From Aestuariibacter sp. GS-14 (lineage in GTDB: Bacteria > Pseudomonadota > Gammaproteobacteria > Enterobacterales > Alteromonadaceae), in contig NZ_VHIP01000006.1 of NCBI RefSeq assembly GCF_006494365.1, positions 1-64,000 on the forward strand: a stretch of 64,000 bases of DNA, written 5' to 3'. Made by a program: the position numbers and the translations under genes. Below, one piece after another: positions 39,190 to 49,383 of this stretch (position 1 is its first letter; each line of letters starts with the position of its first letter). Below the pieces are notes generated by a model. The model was given only the letters and a program-made list of their open reading frames with translations, was not told where the DNA came from and searched no databases.

Positions 39190-39966
39190 CTACTCGATAC
39201 CAAACATCAGGGCGGTTAAAACAAAATCCAGCCCCAAAACTGCTAATGATGAGAACACCACGGTTTGTGTGGTGGCCTGACTGATACCTTCGGATGTTGG
39301 TATCGAATCATAACCTTTAAATATGGCAATCCAGGTCACAACTAAGGCAAACACGAGGCTTTTTATGACCCCATTTATGACATCTTTGTCCCAGTCGACC
39401 GTTGACTGCATAATTGACCAGTAGCTGCCCGAATCAACACCTAACCAGTCGACGCCCACCAGGTGGCCGCCCAAAATACCAACTGCAGAGAAAATTAACG
39501 CCAGCATTGGCATCGACAACATACCTGCCCAAAAACGCGGGGCGACGACTCTGCGCAGCGGATCCACCGCCATCATCTCTAAACTGCTTAACTGTTCAGT
39601 GGCTTTCATTAAACCAATCTCTGCAGTGAGTGCAGAGCCTGCGCGACCAGCAAACAGCAGAGCTGTAACAACCGGTCCTAATTCGCGCAGTAGCGACAGC
39701 GCCACCATTGGCCCAAGGCTGCCTTCTGCACCGTAATCGGTAAGAATAGTGTAGCCTTGCAGCGCCATTACCATGCCGATAAACAACCCTGACACAATAA
39801 TAATAGCCAGCGACTGCACACCTACCACGTACACTTGCTTGATGGTAAGCGGGATATTTTTAAAACTGGGCGGCGCTACGAGAGCACCAAACAACATCAG
39901 CCCTGCTCGCCCGGTTGCCGAAACACGGTCTAGCGTGGTACGCCCGATTTGACGAATCCAATTCAA
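39190..39966 (-). CDS. mlaE: Phospholipid ABC transporter permease MlaE
   Basis: The 258-residue inner-membrane protein has about five or six helices. Family motifs visible are [42 protein letters not shown] and [20 protein letters not shown], the last being the coupling segment to the ATPase. It forms the membrane core of the MlaFEDB complex. Its start overlaps mlaF by 4 bases. Confidence 0.96.
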   Translation of the reverse strand: MNWIRQIGRTTLDRVSATGRAGLMLFGALVAPPSFKNIPLTIKQVYVVGVQSLAIIIVSGLFIGMVMALQGYTILTDYGAEGSLGPMVALSLLRELGPVVTALLFAGRAGSALTAEIGLMKATEQLSSLEMMAVDPLRRVVAPRFWAGMLSMPMLALIFSAVGILGGHLVGVDWLGVDSGSYWSIMQSTVDWDKDVINGVIKSLVFALVVTWIAIFKGYDSIPTSEGISQATTQTVVFSSLAVLGLDFVLTALMFGIE

Positions 39967-40763
39967 ATCTCTTCTCCCAACAAACTTTTCTCTAACGATG
40001 GAGCAGGAAAATGAAATGGCACAGGACCATCGGCTTCTCCGCGCAGGAACTGCTGAACCAGTTCAGATTTACTCCCCTGAATTTGCTCTGCAGTACCTTC
40101 GCCAATAATGCGCTTGTCAGCCATGATGTAAATGTAGTCGGCAATCGTCAGCACTTCCGTTACGTCGTGTGTTACCACGATGCTGGTTAAATTAAGTGCG
40201 TCGTTTAATTCGCGGATCAGCTTCACTAATACGCCCATCGAAATAGGATCCTGACCCGCAAAGGGTTCATCGTACATAATCAGGTCTGGATCCAGCGCGA
40301 TGGCTCTGGCCAACGCGGCACGACGCGCCATCCCGCCTGACAATTCACTGGGCATTAACTGCGCTGCGCCGCGTAATCCAACTGCATGTAGCTTTAATGC
40401 GACAATGGTCGCAATTACCGATTCAGACAACTTAGTGTGCTCGCGCAATGGAAACGCAACGTTGTCGAACACTGACATATCGGTGAAAAGTGCTCCACTT
40501 TGAAAGAGCATGCTCATCCTGCGGCGGGTTTGATATAATTCGCGGCGCGACATGCGAACAATTGAATCACCATCAAATGTGATATCTCCCTGATCGGGTT
40601 GCAATTGCCCACCGATGAGCTTCAATAACGTTGTTTTGCCTATACCACTGGGCCCCATTACTGCCGTAATCTTGCCCTTGGGTACCCGTAACGATATACC
40701 GTCGTAGATCACGCGGTCACCACGGGAAAAGGTCATATTGTCTACGTTGACTAAATAGTCCAT
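39963..40763 (-). CDS. mlaF: Phospholipid ABC transporter ATPase MlaF
   Basis: The 266-residue ATPase has Walker [12 protein letters not shown] (about 37-47), Q-loop LFQSGALF, signature [14 protein letters not shown], Walker [11 protein letters not shown] and the switch His in VVTHDV. It powers MlaFEDB. It is the first gene of the mlaFEDCB-ibaG-murA run. In this layout the run is divergent from yrbG, as in E. coli, where the two arms flank the same gap. Confidence 0.96.
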   Translation of the reverse strand: MDYLVNVDNMTFSRGDRVIYDGISLRVPKGKITAVMGPSGIGKTTLLKLIGGQLQPDQGDITFDGDSIVRMSRRELYQTRRRMSMLFQSGALFTDMSVFDNVAFPLREHTKLSESVIATIVALKLHAVGLRGAAQLMPSELSGGMARRAALARAIALDPDLIMYDEPFAGQDPISMGVLVKLIRELNDALNLTSIVVTHDVTEVLTIADYIYIMADKRIIGEGTAEQIQGSKSELVQQFLRGEADGPVPFHFPAPSLEKSLLGEEI

Positions 40764-41333
40764 GTTTGTTTGTTTTTCCTGTTACAGACTGAAATATGGC
40801 TAACATTTCAGATCAGAAGCCCAATCTCGGTTCCTTCGTAGGATTGTACGCTGTTTCAACGCCATCCTCTAAACACAAATACGTTACAATTTATAACTAA
40901 CGGGCTTGCTGCACTCAGCTTTAGCGCTTAGGCGTTAGCAAATAACTGGCCAAATTATCAGGTATTTTGCTTATACGGTCTGTTTGAAAGATCCGGTTTA
41001 CTCATTCGATATCCTCGAATTTAGGTACTTTGCTAACCAAACCGCTAACCTAGACCGATACAATACAGTTTACCGGCAATTAAAAGTAAACCGTTAGTCT
41101 GCGTTGGGAGACAGATCCCCCTACCTTTTTATATTCAACTAAAGTCTACCACAGCAATTTCCAATTACATACATTCATGTAGGTATATATCGTAAATAGA
41201 TGTAAACGATGAGTAATCTGTTGCTGTGTTCAACCATAGGACCAGCAAAAGCCAATATTTCTCCCCACCCAAGCATAGGAATACGCGCTTTTTTTTGCGA
41301 GAATACACTTTTTGGTGCATTGCAGGTTTTCGC
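40764..41333. other. Long divergent intergenic region, mlaF / yrbG
   Basis: About 570 bases, AT-rich, expected to contain the promoters of both large envelope operons. A TTCGA/TCGAA palindrome lies near 41007-41021. An open frame runs in phase with yrbG from 41226 but its 36 extra residues do not resemble any YrbG N-terminus. I see no convincing RNA or separate gene. Confidence 0.5.
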
Positions 41334-42290
41334 GTGGTAACACAAATCGCAATTTTCCTGGCCGGTCTGGCGGTGCTTAGCTGGAGCGCAGACAAGTTTG
41401 TATATGGTGCTTCAGCGCTGGCAAGGAACATTGGCATATCGCCCATGATGATTGGTTTAACCATTGTGGCGATGGGCTCTTCTGCACCTGAAATCGTGGT
41501 ATCTGCGGTCGCCTCTTTGAGCGGTAATACAAATACGGCCGTGGGTAATGCGCTTGGTTCAAATATTACCAATATCGGTTTGGTACTGGGCATAACGGCC
41601 CTGATTAAACCGCTGCTCGTTTCATCCAGCACGCTTAAACGCGAATTTCCGGTTCTGCTTGCCGTTAACATTATTGCGGTCTATTTTCTGTACGATGGGG
41701 AATTAAGCGCCCGCGAAGGCATTATTCTTATACTCCTGTTTATTTTTGTACTGGCTGGTATGGCGTGGATTTCGTTGCTGGTAGAAAAAGGCGATCCACT
41801 CATCAATGAAACCTCCGATGAGATTCCTTCGCAGGAAGAAACCGGCAAAGCCGTTTTGTGGATTGGTGTCGGGCTGATCCTGTTGCCACTGAGCGCACAA
41901 TACATGGTAGATTCCGCAGTTTACATAGCACGCTATTTTGGTTTGAGTGATCTTATTATTGGCTTAACGATTATTGCACTTGGCACCAGTCTGCCTGAAT
42001 TAGCAGCCAGTGTGGCTGGCGTAATGAAAGGCGAGGATGATTTAGCACTGGGTAATGTTATCGGTTCAAACATCTTTAACTTATTGGCGGTGCTTGGAAT
42101 GCCAGGGCTGATAGCGCCTGGTTTACTGGATGAAAACGCAGCAAACCGTGACGCCTTTGTTATGCTCGGCATGACCTTATTGTTGCTCACCTTCAGCTTT
42201 AATTTCCGGGGAACCCGGCAGATAACCCGTATCGAAGCCGGTTTATTGTTGCTTAGTTTTTTCGCCTATCAGTATTGGTTATTCGCATAA
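41334..42290 (+). CDS. yrbG: Calcium/sodium antiporter YrbG family
   Basis: The 318-residue membrane protein has about ten helices with the two inverted-repeat motifs of the cation/Ca exchanger family: GLTIVAMGSSAPEIVVS with GNALGSNITNIGLVLG, and GLTIIALGTSLPELAAS with GNVIGSNIFNLLAVLG. The GTG at 41334, with AGG seven bases before, gives an N-terminus like E. coli YrbG; the frame stays open to 41226, so a longer start is not excluded. The stop overlaps kdsD by one base. Confidence 0.9.
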   Translation: MVTQIAIFLAGLAVLSWSADKFVYGASALARNIGISPMMIGLTIVAMGSSAPEIVVSAVASLSGNTNTAVGNALGSNITNIGLVLGITALIKPLLVSSSTLKREFPVLLAVNIIAVYFLYDGELSAREGIILILLFIFVLAGMAWISLLVEKGDPLINETSDEIPSQEETGKAVLWIGVGLILLPLSAQYMVDSAVYIARYFGLSDLIIGLTIIALGTSLPELAASVAGVMKGEDDLALGNVIGSNIFNLLAVLGMPGLIAPGLLDENAANRDAFVMLGMTLLLLTFSFNFRGTRQITRIEAGLLLLSFFAYQYWLFA

Positions 42291-43267
42291 TGACAACAAC
42301 AAACGCTCAATTTATTGCCTCGGGTAAACAAGTAGTCGACATCGAGCTAAACGCGATAGCAGCGCTCAGTAGCAGGTTGGACGAACACTTTGCCAATGCC
42401 TGTAAACTGCTCATGCAGTGTCAGGGTAAAGTAGTGGTAAGTGGCATGGGAAAATCCGGGCACATTGGCAACAAGATTGCCGCCACACTGGCAAGCACAG
42501 GTACGCCAGCTTTTTTTATGCACCCAGGCGAGGCTAATCACGGTGATTTGGGCATGCTGGCCTCAAACGACGTGTTGGTAGCCATTTCGAATTCAGGCGA
42601 AACAGGAGAATTGCTCAACCTGTTGCCCGTAGTAAAACGCATGAATGTACCCGTGATTGCTATTACTAATCGCGCCGACAGCACACTGGGAAAATATGCA
42701 GACGTAGTACTGGACATCGGTGTCGAGCAGGAAGCCTGCTCGCTTGGCCTGGCTCCCACCACCAGCACAACGGTAACCCTGGTCCTGGGCGACGCACTGG
42801 CGGTTGCATTGCTGGATGCCAAAGGGTTTACCTCTGATGATTTTGCATTGTCACATCCTGGCGGCAGCCTGGGCAGAAAACTCTTACTCACGGTTGATGA
42901 CATTATGCTCAAAGGCGAAGAAATCCCGTTAGTGTCTGTTTCGGCCACCATTACCCAGGCTCTGCTGGAAATTTCCAAAAAGGGATTAGGACTTACCGGC
43001 ATCGTTAATGAACACAATGAATTACTTGGCGTATTTACTGACGGCGACTTGCGACGTTTGCTGGATGCCCGGGTAGATATTCACACCACGGCGGTGGCAG
43101 ATGTGATGACTAAAGGCTGTAAAACGTCTCAGGCAGGGGAACTTGCTGTAGAAGCCCTGAATCTGATGGAAAGCTACAAAATCAGCGCATTACTGGTAGT
43201 AAACGAAAACAGACAGCCTATTGGTGCCTTTAACATGCATATGTTGTTAAAAGCCGGAGTAATTTAA
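42290..43267 (+). CDS. kdsD: D-arabinose 5-phosphate isomerase
   Basis: KdsD converts ribulose 5-phosphate to arabinose 5-phosphate, the first step of Kdo synthesis for lipopolysaccharide. The 325-residue protein has an SIS sugar-isomerase domain (VSGMGKSGHIGNKIAATLASTGTP and ISNSGETGELLNLLPV) followed by two CBS domains (about 205-325). The ATG at 42290 overlaps the yrbG stop (TAATG); an earlier start at 42275 is unlikely. It is coupled by a 1-base overlap to kdsC. Confidence 0.96.
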   Translation: MTTTNAQFIASGKQVVDIELNAIAALSSRLDEHFANACKLLMQCQGKVVVSGMGKSGHIGNKIAATLASTGTPAFFMHPGEANHGDLGMLASNDVLVAISNSGETGELLNLLPVVKRMNVPVIAITNRADSTLGKYADVVLDIGVEQEACSLGLAPTTSTTVTLVLGDALAVALLDAKGFTSDDFALSHPGGSLGRKLLLTVDDIMLKGEEIPLVSVSATITQALLEISKKGLGLTGIVNEHNELLGVFTDGDLRRLLDARVDIHTTAVADVMTKGCKTSQAGELAVEALNLMESYKISALLVVNENRQPIGAFNMHMLLKAGVI

Positions 43268-43821
43268 TGAATACCGTTGATACCCTTTATGGGCCGATAG
43301 CGTTAAAGCAATTCAAGCAGTTACGCACACTGCGATTATTGGTATGTGACGTAGACGGCGTGTTTTCCGACGGCAGAATTTATTTGGGCAATAATGGTGA
43401 AGAACTGAAGGCCTTTCACACCCGTGATGGTTACGGTGTAAAAGCGCTGATTAACGCCGGTGTGGAAGTTGCTGTTATCACCGGTCGAACGTCTGCCATT
43501 GTGGCTAATCGCATGAAATCGCTCACGGTACAGCACATCATTCAGGGCGAAGAGAACAAAGCTGACGCACTGGCTGCCCTGCTTAAAAAACTCAACATCA
43601 AACCGCAGGACGTAGCCGCCATTGGCGATGATATGCCCGATACCGGCATGTTCGAACATTCTGCCGTGCATATTGCTGTTAGAGATGCCCATCCTCAGGT
43701 GATAGCGCAGGCTAACTGGGTAACCACCTTGCCAGGCGGATTTGGTGCCGTGCGGGAAGTATGCGACACCATATTGCAGGCAAAAGGCAAATTGAAAGGC
43801 ATTCTTGGGGCCAGTGTATGA
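43267..43821 (+). CDS. kdsC: Kdo 8-phosphate phosphatase
   Basis: KdsC removes phosphate from Kdo 8-phosphate. The 184-residue protein is a cap-less HAD phosphatase with the nucleophile motif VCDVDGVFSDG (about residues 28-38), motif II VITGRTS, and motif IV AIGDDMPD. It works one step after KdsA, which is not here, and two steps after the neighbouring KdsD. Its stop overlaps lptC by 4 bases. Confidence 0.96.
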   Translation: MNTVDTLYGPIALKQFKQLRTLRLLVCDVDGVFSDGRIYLGNNGEELKAFHTRDGYGVKALINAGVEVAVITGRTSAIVANRMKSLTVQHIIQGEENKADALAALLKKLNIKPQDVAAIGDDMPDTGMFEHSAVHIAVRDAHPQVIAQANWVTTLPGGFGAVREVCDTILQAKGKLKGILGASV

Positions 43822-44381
43822 GCCGACTAGGATTAATTATTGCCGGCCTGTTTATTCTGGCATTAGGACTGTATTTACCCGGCTTAATGGAAGAGCCACC
43901 CAAGCAGGTACTGGATGAAGATGCCCGTGCCCTTACGCCAACCTACCAGGCGCGCAATCTCACCACCACCATATATGACGAAGAAGGCAACCGTATTCAA
44001 CAAGTCTTTTCATCGCGAATGGAACATTATCAGTTTTTAGGCTTTGTGCTCTTTCTGGCACCGCAATATACTATCTATCAGACATCGGGCGAGCCGCCAT
44101 GGCAGGTAGTAGCCAGCGAAGGTACACTTTACGATAACAATATGATCCAGTTAGAAAACAACGTGGTGATTGTGAGTAAAAACCCGGACGACTTTGTACA
44201 ACGGGTTGAAACCGATTATCTGGAAATAGATCTGGACAAACAGTCGATGGTATCAGAAGCTCACGTTGTGATTTCCGGACCTGAATTTACTATTCAAAGC
44301 AATGGATTAACGGCCGATTTGCTGAATAAAACTTATGAGTTAAATCAACATGTACAAACCACTTATCAGCCTGCTAACTAG
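43818..44381 (+). CDS. lptC: LPS export protein LptC
   Basis: The 187-residue bitopic protein has one N-terminal helix (about 4-22) and a periplasmic beta-jellyroll (about 45-185) with the usual YQARNLTTTIYDEEGN opening. It receives lipopolysaccharide from LptB2FG and passes it to LptA. The ATG at 43818 overlaps the kdsC stop (ATGA). Its 3' end overlaps lptA by 32 bases, longer than the 4-base overlaps elsewhere in this operon. Confidence 0.93.
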   Translation: MSRLGLIIAGLFILALGLYLPGLMEEPPKQVLDEDARALTPTYQARNLTTTIYDEEGNRIQQVFSSRMEHYQFLGFVLFLAPQYTIYQTSGEPPWQVVASEGTLYDNNMIQLENNVVIVSKNPDDFVQRVETDYLEIDLDKQSMVSEAHVVISGPEFTIQSNGLTADLLNKTYELNQHVQTTYQPAN

Positions 44382-44937
44382 TGTTGCACTAGCCGTGTTA
44401 GCAACCACTGCTTATGCAGAACAATCGGACTTTAAAAAGCCGATAGAGCTAAAAGCTGAATCGCAATTCTTAGACGGTAAAAATAAAAAGTCGGTGTTTA
44501 TCGACAACGTACAAATTGTACAAGGCAGCCTGAATATTCTGGCCGACCGGGTAGAAGTAGAAGCCACTGAAGGCAAAGGTAAAGAAGTGTTTTCTGCCAC
44601 GGGCAAGCCTGCTATTTACCGCCAAAAGCTGGATGATGGTCGCACCGTGGAAGCCAAGGCATTTGAAATTCGCTACGAAGTAGGTAGCCGCACGATCTCG
44701 CTAACCGGCAAAGCAGAACTACTGCAAAACAGCTCTGTGGTGAAAGGTGACTCCATTGTTTACAACATGGAAAAAGAGCAACTGATCGCCAAAGGCGATG
44801 GCAGTGGCACTGGCCGTGTTACCACGGTATTCAGCACCCAAACTATTGATGCGTTAAAGCAGGAAAAGCAAGATAAGCAGGACAAAAAGCCCAAGAACCC
44901 AACACCTGATACCGACGCTAAGGAAGACCAGCGCTAA
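44350..44937 (+). CDS. lptA: LPS-bridge protein LptA
   Basis: The 195-residue protein has a signal peptide (to about residue 23, TTAYAEQ) and an OstA-type domain (about 30-150) with [15 protein letters not shown] and [20 protein letters not shown]. Copies stack to form the periplasmic bridge that carries lipopolysaccharide to LptD. The C-terminal 30 residues are very rich in Lys, Asp and Gln ([13 protein letters not shown]) and look disordered, a longer tail than in E. coli. A 1-base overlap couples it to lptB. Confidence 0.94.
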   Translation: MYKPLISLLTSVALAVLATTAYAEQSDFKKPIELKAESQFLDGKNKKSVFIDNVQIVQGSLNILADRVEVEATEGKGKEVFSATGKPAIYRQKLDDGRTVEAKAFEIRYEVGSRTISLTGKAELLQNSSVVKGDSIVYNMEKEQLIAKGDGSGTGRVTTVFSTQTIDALKQEKQDKQDKKPKNPTPDTDAKEDQR

Positions 44938-45662
44938 TGGCAGTACTCACAGCGAAACACCTGGCAAAATCCTATAAATCCCGCCAGGTGGTAAGGGACG
45001 TTAGTGTTGAAGTGTCAAGTGGCCAGATTGTAGGTTTACTCGGTCCTAATGGCGCAGGTAAAACCACTACGTTTTACATGATCGTTGGATTGGTGCCGCT
45101 CGACAAAGGCGACATACGCATTGGCGACATGGATTTAACCCGCCAGCCCATGCATGAACGCGCGCGCCATGGCATTGGCTATTTGCCGCAGGAAGCGTCT
45201 ATTTTTCGCAAACTCAGTGTATTCGACAACATCATGGCTATTCTGCAAACGCGTAAAGATTTAAGTGCAGATGAACGCCAGAGCGAAGCCGATGCCCTGC
45301 TTGATGAATTTAATATCAACCATATACGCAATAGTACAGGCATGAGTTTATCTGGCGGTGAGCGCCGTCGGGTAGAGATTGCCAGGGCTCTGGCGGCCAA
45401 TCCCAAATTTATTTTGCTGGACGAACCCTTTGCAGGTGTTGACCCAATTTCGGTTAATGATATAAAGAAGATCATTCAGCATTTGCGGGATAGGGATATC
45501 GGTATATTAATTACCGACCACAACGTGCGGGAAACCCTTGATGTGTGCGAGAAAGCATACATAGTGAGCCAGGGTGAACTGATAGCCCAGGGCACCGCAG
45601 AAGAGGTTTTAAGTAATCAAAAAGTGAAGGATGTATACCTTGGTGAGCAATTCAGGCTATAG
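44937..45662 (+). CDS. lptB: LPS export ABC transporter ATPase LptB
   Basis: The 241-residue ATPase has Walker [13 protein letters not shown] (about 36-47), signature [15 protein letters not shown], Walker [13 protein letters not shown] and switch motif [10 protein letters not shown]. It powers extraction of lipopolysaccharide from the inner membrane with LptFG. It lies between lptA (1-base overlap) and rpoN (68 bases), as in E. coli. Confidence 0.97.
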   Translation: MAVLTAKHLAKSYKSRQVVRDVSVEVSSGQIVGLLGPNGAGKTTTFYMIVGLVPLDKGDIRIGDMDLTRQPMHERARHGIGYLPQEASIFRKLSVFDNIMAILQTRKDLSADERQSEADALLDEFNINHIRNSTGMSLSGGERRRVEIARALAANPKFILLDEPFAGVDPISVNDIKKIIQHLRDRDIGILITDHNVRETLDVCEKAYIVSQGELIAQGTAEEVLSNQKVKDVYLGEQFRL

Positions 45663-45730
45663 TTAAGGTAAATATGAAAAAGCTTGATGCAATACCCCAT
45701 CCAATAACAGGGCGTTAAGAAAAGAAGTAG

Positions 45731-47209
45731 ATGAAACCATCTTTACAACTCAAATTTAGTCAACAACTTACCATGACGCCGCAGTTACAGCAGGCTATAA
45801 AGCTGCTGCAACTTTCTACACTGGATTTACAACAGGAAATTCAGGAAGCACTTGATGCTAATCCACTGCTGGAAATAGACGAAAGCAGCGATACCGACCA
45901 CTTTGAAAGAAACAACCTGGATGCCCACAACGAGGCGCAACCCAGTACCAGCAGCGACAGTATGGATACCAACGAAGCGCTGGAGAAAAACGAATTACCC
46001 GATGAACTCCCCATAGACAGCACCTGGGACGAATACTACTCAGCAGGCTCGGCCCCTGCCCCGGGCCCGTCATCTAACGATGACGAACAAATTTTTCAGG
46101 GTGAAACCACCGACAACATTCAGGACCATTTGCTTTGGCAGATGCGTTTAACCCCATTCAGCGATGTAGACCGGGCTATAGCTATCGCTATCATCGACTC
46201 AATTGACGAATCAGGATATTTAACGGTTAGCCTGGACGACATTCTTCAAAGCGTAAATTCTGAAGACGATGTGGATGAGCCCATAGAAATGGACGAAGTG
46301 GAATGCGTACTGAAACGCATTCAAATGTTTGACCCGATTGGTTCTGGTTCACGGACGCCACAGGAGTGCCTTCTGGTTCAGTTAAAGCAATTTGCCGAAG
46401 ATACGCCCTGGCTGAACGAAGCAAAAATGCTGATCGACGAATACGCCGACTTACTTGGCAGTAAAGATTATCGAACCCTTATGCGTAAATCGCGTCTAAA
46501 AGAGGACGATTTGCGTGAAGCCATGCGTTTGTTGCAAACACTTAACCCCCGTCCTGGCAGTGCTCTTATTACCAAAGAGCCTGAGTACGTGATCCCGGAT
46601 GTGTCGGTGACCAAGCGCAATGGTCGATGGATGGTAGAACTCAATCCGGATAGTTTACCGAAACTGAGCGTTAACCAGCAGTACGCGGCCATGAGTCGCC
46701 AAGCGCGAAACAGCTCAGATTCACAGTTTATCCGTTCACATATGCAGGAAGCCAAATGGTTCATTAAGAGCCTGGAATCGCGTAACGAAACGCTGATGAA
46801 AGTGGCAAACTGTATTGTGCAACAGCAACTTGGCTTTTTTGAACACGGGCCGGAAATGATGAAGCCCATGGTACTGAATGACGTAGCAGAAATGGTAGAT
46901 ATGCACGAGTCCACCATTTCGCGCGTGACAACACAAAAGTACATGCACACTCCGCGTGGTATTTTTGAGTTGAAGTACTTCTTCTCCAGCCATGTTGCCA
47001 CTGAGTCTGGCGGCGAATGTTCGTCTACAGCAATTCGTGCGTTAATTAAGAAACTGGTTGCCGCAGAAAAGCCCAGTAAACCGCTCAGCGATAGCAAGAT
47101 TGCTCAATTGTTGGCTGATCAAGGCATTATGGTTGCCCGGCGGACAATAGCAAAATACCGGGAATCGCTTTCGATTCCACCGTCTAACCAACGCAAGAGC
47201 CTCATTTAG
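45731..47209 (+). CDS. rpoN: RNA polymerase sigma-54 factor
   Basis: The 492-residue protein has the N-terminal Gln-rich activator-interacting region ([21 protein letters not shown]), an acidic region II (about 45-115), the core-binding domain, a helix-turn-helix near [13 protein letters not shown], and the C-terminal RpoN box [10 protein letters not shown] that reads the -24 element. It directs transcription of nitrogen, flagellar and other activator-dependent genes. It opens the conserved rpoN-hpf-ptsN-rapZ-ptsO group. Confidence 0.97.
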   Translation: MKPSLQLKFSQQLTMTPQLQQAIKLLQLSTLDLQQEIQEALDANPLLEIDESSDTDHFERNNLDAHNEAQPSTSSDSMDTNEALEKNELPDELPIDSTWDEYYSAGSAPAPGPSSNDDEQIFQGETTDNIQDHLLWQMRLTPFSDVDRAIAIAIIDSIDESGYLTVSLDDILQSVNSEDDVDEPIEMDEVECVLKRIQMFDPIGSGSRTPQECLLVQLKQFAEDTPWLNEAKMLIDEYADLLGSKDYRTLMRKSRLKEDDLREAMRLLQTLNPRPGSALITKEPEYVIPDVSVTKRNGRWMVELNPDSLPKLSVNQQYAAMSRQARNSSDSQFIRSHMQEAKWFIKSLESRNETLMKVANCIVQQQLGFFEHGPEMMKPMVLNDVAEMVDMHESTISRVTTQKYMHTPRGIFELKYFFSSHVATESGGECSSTAIRALIKKLVAAEKPSKPLSDSKIAQLLADQGIMVARRTIAKYRESLSIPPSNQRKSLI

Positions 47210-47233
47210 GCTGAAATATAAGGAAGACGAACT

Positions 47234-47521
47234 ATGCAAATTAATCTTTCAGGTCATCACGTTGAGATTACCGATTCTTTGCGTAATTATGTTGAGACAA
47301 AATTTACTAAACTGGAGCGACACTTCGATCACATATCCAATGTGCATGTGATCCTGAATGTTGAAAAACTGAGTCAAAAAGCGGAAGCTACAGTGCACTT
47401 AAGCGGTGCTGAAGTGTTTGCTTCGTCTGAAGATTCCGATATGTACGCGGCGATTGATAGCATGGTAGACAAACTGGATAGACAGGTTATCAAGCACAAG
47501 GAAAAGCTCAAAAAACATTAA
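47234..47521 (+). CDS. hpf: Short ribosome hibernation promoting factor
   Basis: The 95-residue protein is the short HPF form (YhbH-like), starting MQINLSGHHVEITDSLRNYV and carrying HVILNVEKLSQKAEATVHL and the basic MVDKLDRQVIKHKEK end. It helps form inactive 100S ribosome dimers together with RMF in resting cells. An AAGGAAG ribosome-binding site precedes the ATG. It lies 24 bases after rpoN and 12 before ptsN. Confidence 0.95.
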   Translation: MQINLSGHHVEITDSLRNYVETKFTKLERHFDHISNVHVILNVEKLSQKAEATVHLSGAEVFASSEDSDMYAAIDSMVDKLDRQVIKHKEKLKKH

Positions 47522-47533
47522 GTCACCAACCTT

Positions 47534-47983
47534 ATGAATATACAAGCGTTAGTGAGCCTGGACCGCACCGAGTGTGCGGTTCAGTGCAATAGCAAGAAAC
47601 GAATTCTTGAAATTATCAGTGATATCGCCGCTCAGACGAGTCCCGAAATCGACAAGGAAACAGTGCTCAGTGCATTGATGGCCAGGGAGAAAGTTGGCAG
47701 TACTGGTATTGGCAATGGTATTGCACTGCCGCACGGCAGGCTGGCAGATTTATCCAAAGTGACCGCCGTGGTGGTGACGACTACGCCCGCTATTGACTTT
47801 GACGCTATTGACGATAAGCCCGTCGATATTTTCTTTGCGATATTAGTGCCGGAAAATCAAACTCAAGGCCACTTGCAGACTTTGGCAACTATCGCAGGTA
47901 AACTCAGTCAGAAAGATATTATCAAAGCCATTCGTGGAGCCGAAACCAAAGAAGAGGTTATAGCTGCTCTCTGTGATGGTTGA
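47534..47983 (+). CDS. ptsN: Nitrogen PTS enzyme IIA
   Basis: The 149-residue protein is a PTS EIIA-2 domain. The phosphorylated His is in GNGIALPHGRL (about residue 67). It takes phosphate from NPr, encoded two genes on, and regulates potassium transport and other processes rather than moving sugar. It sits between hpf and rapZ, 30 bases from the latter. Confidence 0.95.
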   Translation: MNIQALVSLDRTECAVQCNSKKRILEIISDIAAQTSPEIDKETVLSALMAREKVGSTGIGNGIALPHGRLADLSKVTAVVVTTTPAIDFDAIDDKPVDIFFAILVPENQTQGHLQTLATIAGKLSQKDIIKAIRGAETKEEVIAALCDG

Positions 47984-48013
47984 ACAACCGGCTAACAAGG
48001 AACTGGGCTACAC

Positions 48014-48859
48014 ATGAAACTCATCATTATCAGCGGGCGCTCTGGCTCAGGTAAATCTGTTGCGTTACGCGCACTGGAAGACCTGGGTTATTACTGTGTT
48101 GACAACATTCCGGTAAATTTGCTGCCCACACTTACTCACACTGTAGTAGATGAATACGATCAGGTTGCAGTAAGTATTGATGTGCGGAACCTGCCAAAAG
48201 ACCCGGATGAATTGGTTGAAATTCTGGATTATTTGCCCTCGTCCTGGACAATGACCATCGTGTATATTGATGCCAGCGACGATATCCTGGTTAAGCGATT
48301 CAGCGAAACACGTCGTTTGCATCCACTGGCAAAGCTTAACAAATCACTGGCCGAATCCATCCAGGCAGAGCGCGAACTGCTCGCCCCGGTTACCGAACGC
48401 GCCGATTTGTATATCGACACCGACAATCTGTCAATCCACCAACTGGCTGAACTGATCCGCGAACGGATACTGGGCAAAAAGAGTTCCCGTTTAGTGTTGG
48501 TGTTTGAGTCTTTCGGCTTTAAACACGGCATCCCTAAAGACGCCGATTACGTGTTCGACGCGCGCTTTTTACCCAACCCACACTGGGAGCCGGATTTGAA
48601 ACATTTAACCGGTTTAGACTCTCCGGTAGAAGCATTTCTTGGATCACAGCCCATCGTAACCAAGTTTATCTGGCAAATTCAGAATTTGCTGACCACCTGG
48701 TTGCCGCACCTCGAACGCAATAACCGCAGCTATGTAACCATTGCTATAGGCTGCACCGGCGGACAGCACCGCTCGGTATTTGTGGCGCAAACGTTAGCCA
48801 AACTCTTTAGTGATAAACACCCGGATGTACAAATCCGCCACCGCGAGCTCAACCGATAA
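48014..48859 (+). CDS. rapZ: RNase adapter protein RapZ
   Basis: The 281-residue protein has Walker [17 protein letters not shown] (about 8-23) and the conserved C-terminal domain with [14 protein letters not shown]. In E. coli RapZ binds small RNAs GlmY and GlmZ and controls glucosamine-6-phosphate synthase, linking to cell-wall precursor supply. The glmY and glmZ genes are not in this window. It overlaps ptsO by one base. Confidence 0.95.
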   Translation: MKLIIISGRSGSGKSVALRALEDLGYYCVDNIPVNLLPTLTHTVVDEYDQVAVSIDVRNLPKDPDELVEILDYLPSSWTMTIVYIDASDDILVKRFSETRRLHPLAKLNKSLAESIQAERELLAPVTERADLYIDTDNLSIHQLAELIRERILGKKSSRLVLVFESFGFKHGIPKDADYVFDARFLPNPHWEPDLKHLTGLDSPVEAFLGSQPIVTKFIWQIQNLLTTWLPHLERNNRSYVTIAIGCTGGQHRSVFVAQTLAKLFSDKHPDVQIRHRELNR

Positions 48860-49131
48860 TGCGTATTGAAAAAACCCTGACCATAGTAAACAAACTTGGT
48901 TTACATGCACGTGCTGCTACGCAGTTAGTTCAGTTAGCAAATCAGTTTACAGCCACTATTATTGTGAAAAAGGGCGATAACGAATGTAACGCCAACAGCG
49001 TATTAGGCCTGATGATGCTTGAAAGCCACCAGGGTGAACAGGTGGATATTATTTGTGAGGGCGACCAGGCTGCAGAAGCGATGGATGCTGTAGAGTCACT
49101 CATCGTTGGACGCTTCAACGAAGACGAATAA
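48859..49131 (+). CDS. ptsO: Nitrogen PTS phosphocarrier NPr
   Basis: The 90-residue HPr-like protein has the phosphorylated His in [14 protein letters not shown] (about residue 16) and the regulatory-site region [11 protein letters not shown]. It carries phosphate from enzyme I-Ntr to PtsN. It is the last gene of the rpoN group and is followed by a strong hairpin. Confidence 0.95.
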   Translation: MRIEKTLTIVNKLGLHARAATQLVQLANQFTATIIVKKGDNECNANSVLGLMMLESHQGEQVDIICEGDQAAEAMDAVESLIVGRFNEDE

Positions 49132-49143
49132 TACCCCGTCACC

Positions 49144-49173
49144 TGTCCGGTGTTCACCTGTGAATACCGGACA
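49144..49173 (+). terminator. Hairpin closing the rpoN operon
   Basis: A 14-bp stem, TGTCCGGTGTTCAC with GTGAATACCGGACA, has a 2-base centre and one G-T pair. It lies 13 bases after ptsO. No T-run follows, so it may be a factor-assisted terminator or mRNA-protecting hairpin. Confidence 0.55.
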
Positions 49174-49383
49174 TAAACCTCAAATGCCCTCCATTTTGCA
49201 CAACATTTTTTAATGGCCCAACCATTAAACTGCAACTTATCCGCATTTTTTGTAAGTTTATCCTGATCTCTGCTCTGAACTGCCTATTTCATCTGATTGA
49301 TTTATATAGGGGTATTGCATTGCCTGTGATTAATAATTAATCTGGGTATTCCGTATACTTTATAACCCTGAACAGAGCAGCCT

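Noticed and set aside
41226-41333. Longer N-terminus for YrbG
   Set aside because: The 36 extra residues are basic and polar, unlike the family, whose members begin with the first helix; the GTG at 41334 has a usable ribosome-binding site.
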